From contig CM072886.1 of assembly GCA_037013685.1 (NCBI GenBank), forward strand, positions 74,030,535 to 74,094,534: DNA of 64,000 bases, written 5' to 3'. The translations under genes and the position numbers were made by a program. The notes below the pieces were generated by a model, which was not told where the DNA came from, searched no databases, and was given only the letters and a program-made list of their open reading frames with translations. This document shows, in pieces, positions 63,573 through 64,000 of this stretch (positions are counted from its first letter, which is position 1; the number at the start of each line of letters is the position of its first letter). This DNA is from Acridotheres tristis (lineage: Eukaryota; Chordata; Aves; Passeriformes; Sturnidae).

Positions 63573-64000
63573 TGTGTTGATTTCAGCCAGGGTAGAGTTA
63601 ATTTTCTTCACAGTGGCTGATGTGGGGCTGTGTTTTGTACTTGTGCTGAACACAGGGTTGATAATACAGAGATGTTTGTTTTATTGCTGAGCAGGGCTCA
63701 CACAGAGCCAAGGGATTTTCTGCTCTTGGTACTGCTACACTGGTGAGGAAGCTGGGGGTGCTTGGGAGGCTGGGAGGAGACACAGCCAGGACAGGTGACC
63801 CACACTGACCAAAGGGATGTTCCAAACCTTGTAAAGTGGTGGGAAGAGAGAGAAAGAGTGGGGCACTAGGCACCTTTGGAGTGATGGCTTCTGTTTACCC
63901 AAGTCACCATTATATACGGAACACATCCTGGAGATGCCTGAACCCCTGCCTACCCATGGGAAGTGGTGAATGAATTTCCTGTCTTTCCTTGCTTGTGTGC
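63573..64000 (+). mobile_element. ERVL-type LTR, family A, plus strand, cut by the window end
   Basis: It starts TGTGTTGATTTCAGCCAGGG, TAGAGTTAATTTTCTTCACA and continues GAGCAGGGCTCACACAGAGC, GAGGAAGCTGGGGGTGC, AACCCCTGCCTACCCATGGG and AAGTGGTGAATGAATTTCCT, a sense copy of the family at 25.3 and 38.9 kb. The place where that family has its TATA box is altered here (CCTTGTAAAGTGGTGGG). The 3' part, and whether internal retroviral sequence follows, are outside the window. Confidence 0.85.

Noticed and set aside
1..64000. tRNA, rRNA or microRNA-like genes
   Set aside because: I found no cloverleaf with A and B boxes and no rRNA sequence by eye; a covariance-model search would be needed to exclude small RNAs.

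Overview
The window looks like bird nuclear DNA. It is AT-rich, has split genes, and is littered with CR1 retrotransposon fragments, including the bird-typical ATTCTATG 3' tail, and with solo long terminal repeats (LTRs) of the avian ERVL type. There is no bacterial-style gene packing. I cannot tell the species.

One protein-coding gene can be supported. Positions 1-18231 hold its 3' half on the + strand: five exons (1069-1205, 7873-7994, 8594-8711, 13197-13448, 16982-17478) of a type II classical cadherin. They join in frame to 374 codons plus stop and encode most of extracellular repeat EC4, all of EC5, the transmembrane helix and the whole catenin-binding tail. Internal exon sizes (137, 122, 118, 252 bp) and intron phases are those of type II cadherins. 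The C-terminal tail best resembles cadherin-19 as I remember it, so CDH19 is the likely identity, but CDH7, CDH20 or another paralogue is not excluded. The first exons lie upstream of the window.

The introns hold a CR1 3' end with nine ATTCTATG copies (6362-6871), a long T/G tract (10437-10672), and a degraded antisense CR1 reverse-transcriptase fragment (about 14510-16450).

From about 18.3 kb to the end I see a gene-poor stretch. It contains CR1 3' ends (22.0-22.9, 45.5-45.9, 58.7 kb), five ERVL-type LTRs of two families (25.3, 31.7, 38.9, 48.7, 63.6 kb), simple repeats, and small tandem duplications. One exon-like segment (57787-57956) is weakly supported. Nothing in the window forms a multi-gene system, and I found no convincing new biological system. 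The most useful leads are the in-frame tandem splice donor of the first cadherin exon, the 29-bp palindrome in an intron, and the unassigned exon-like segment.
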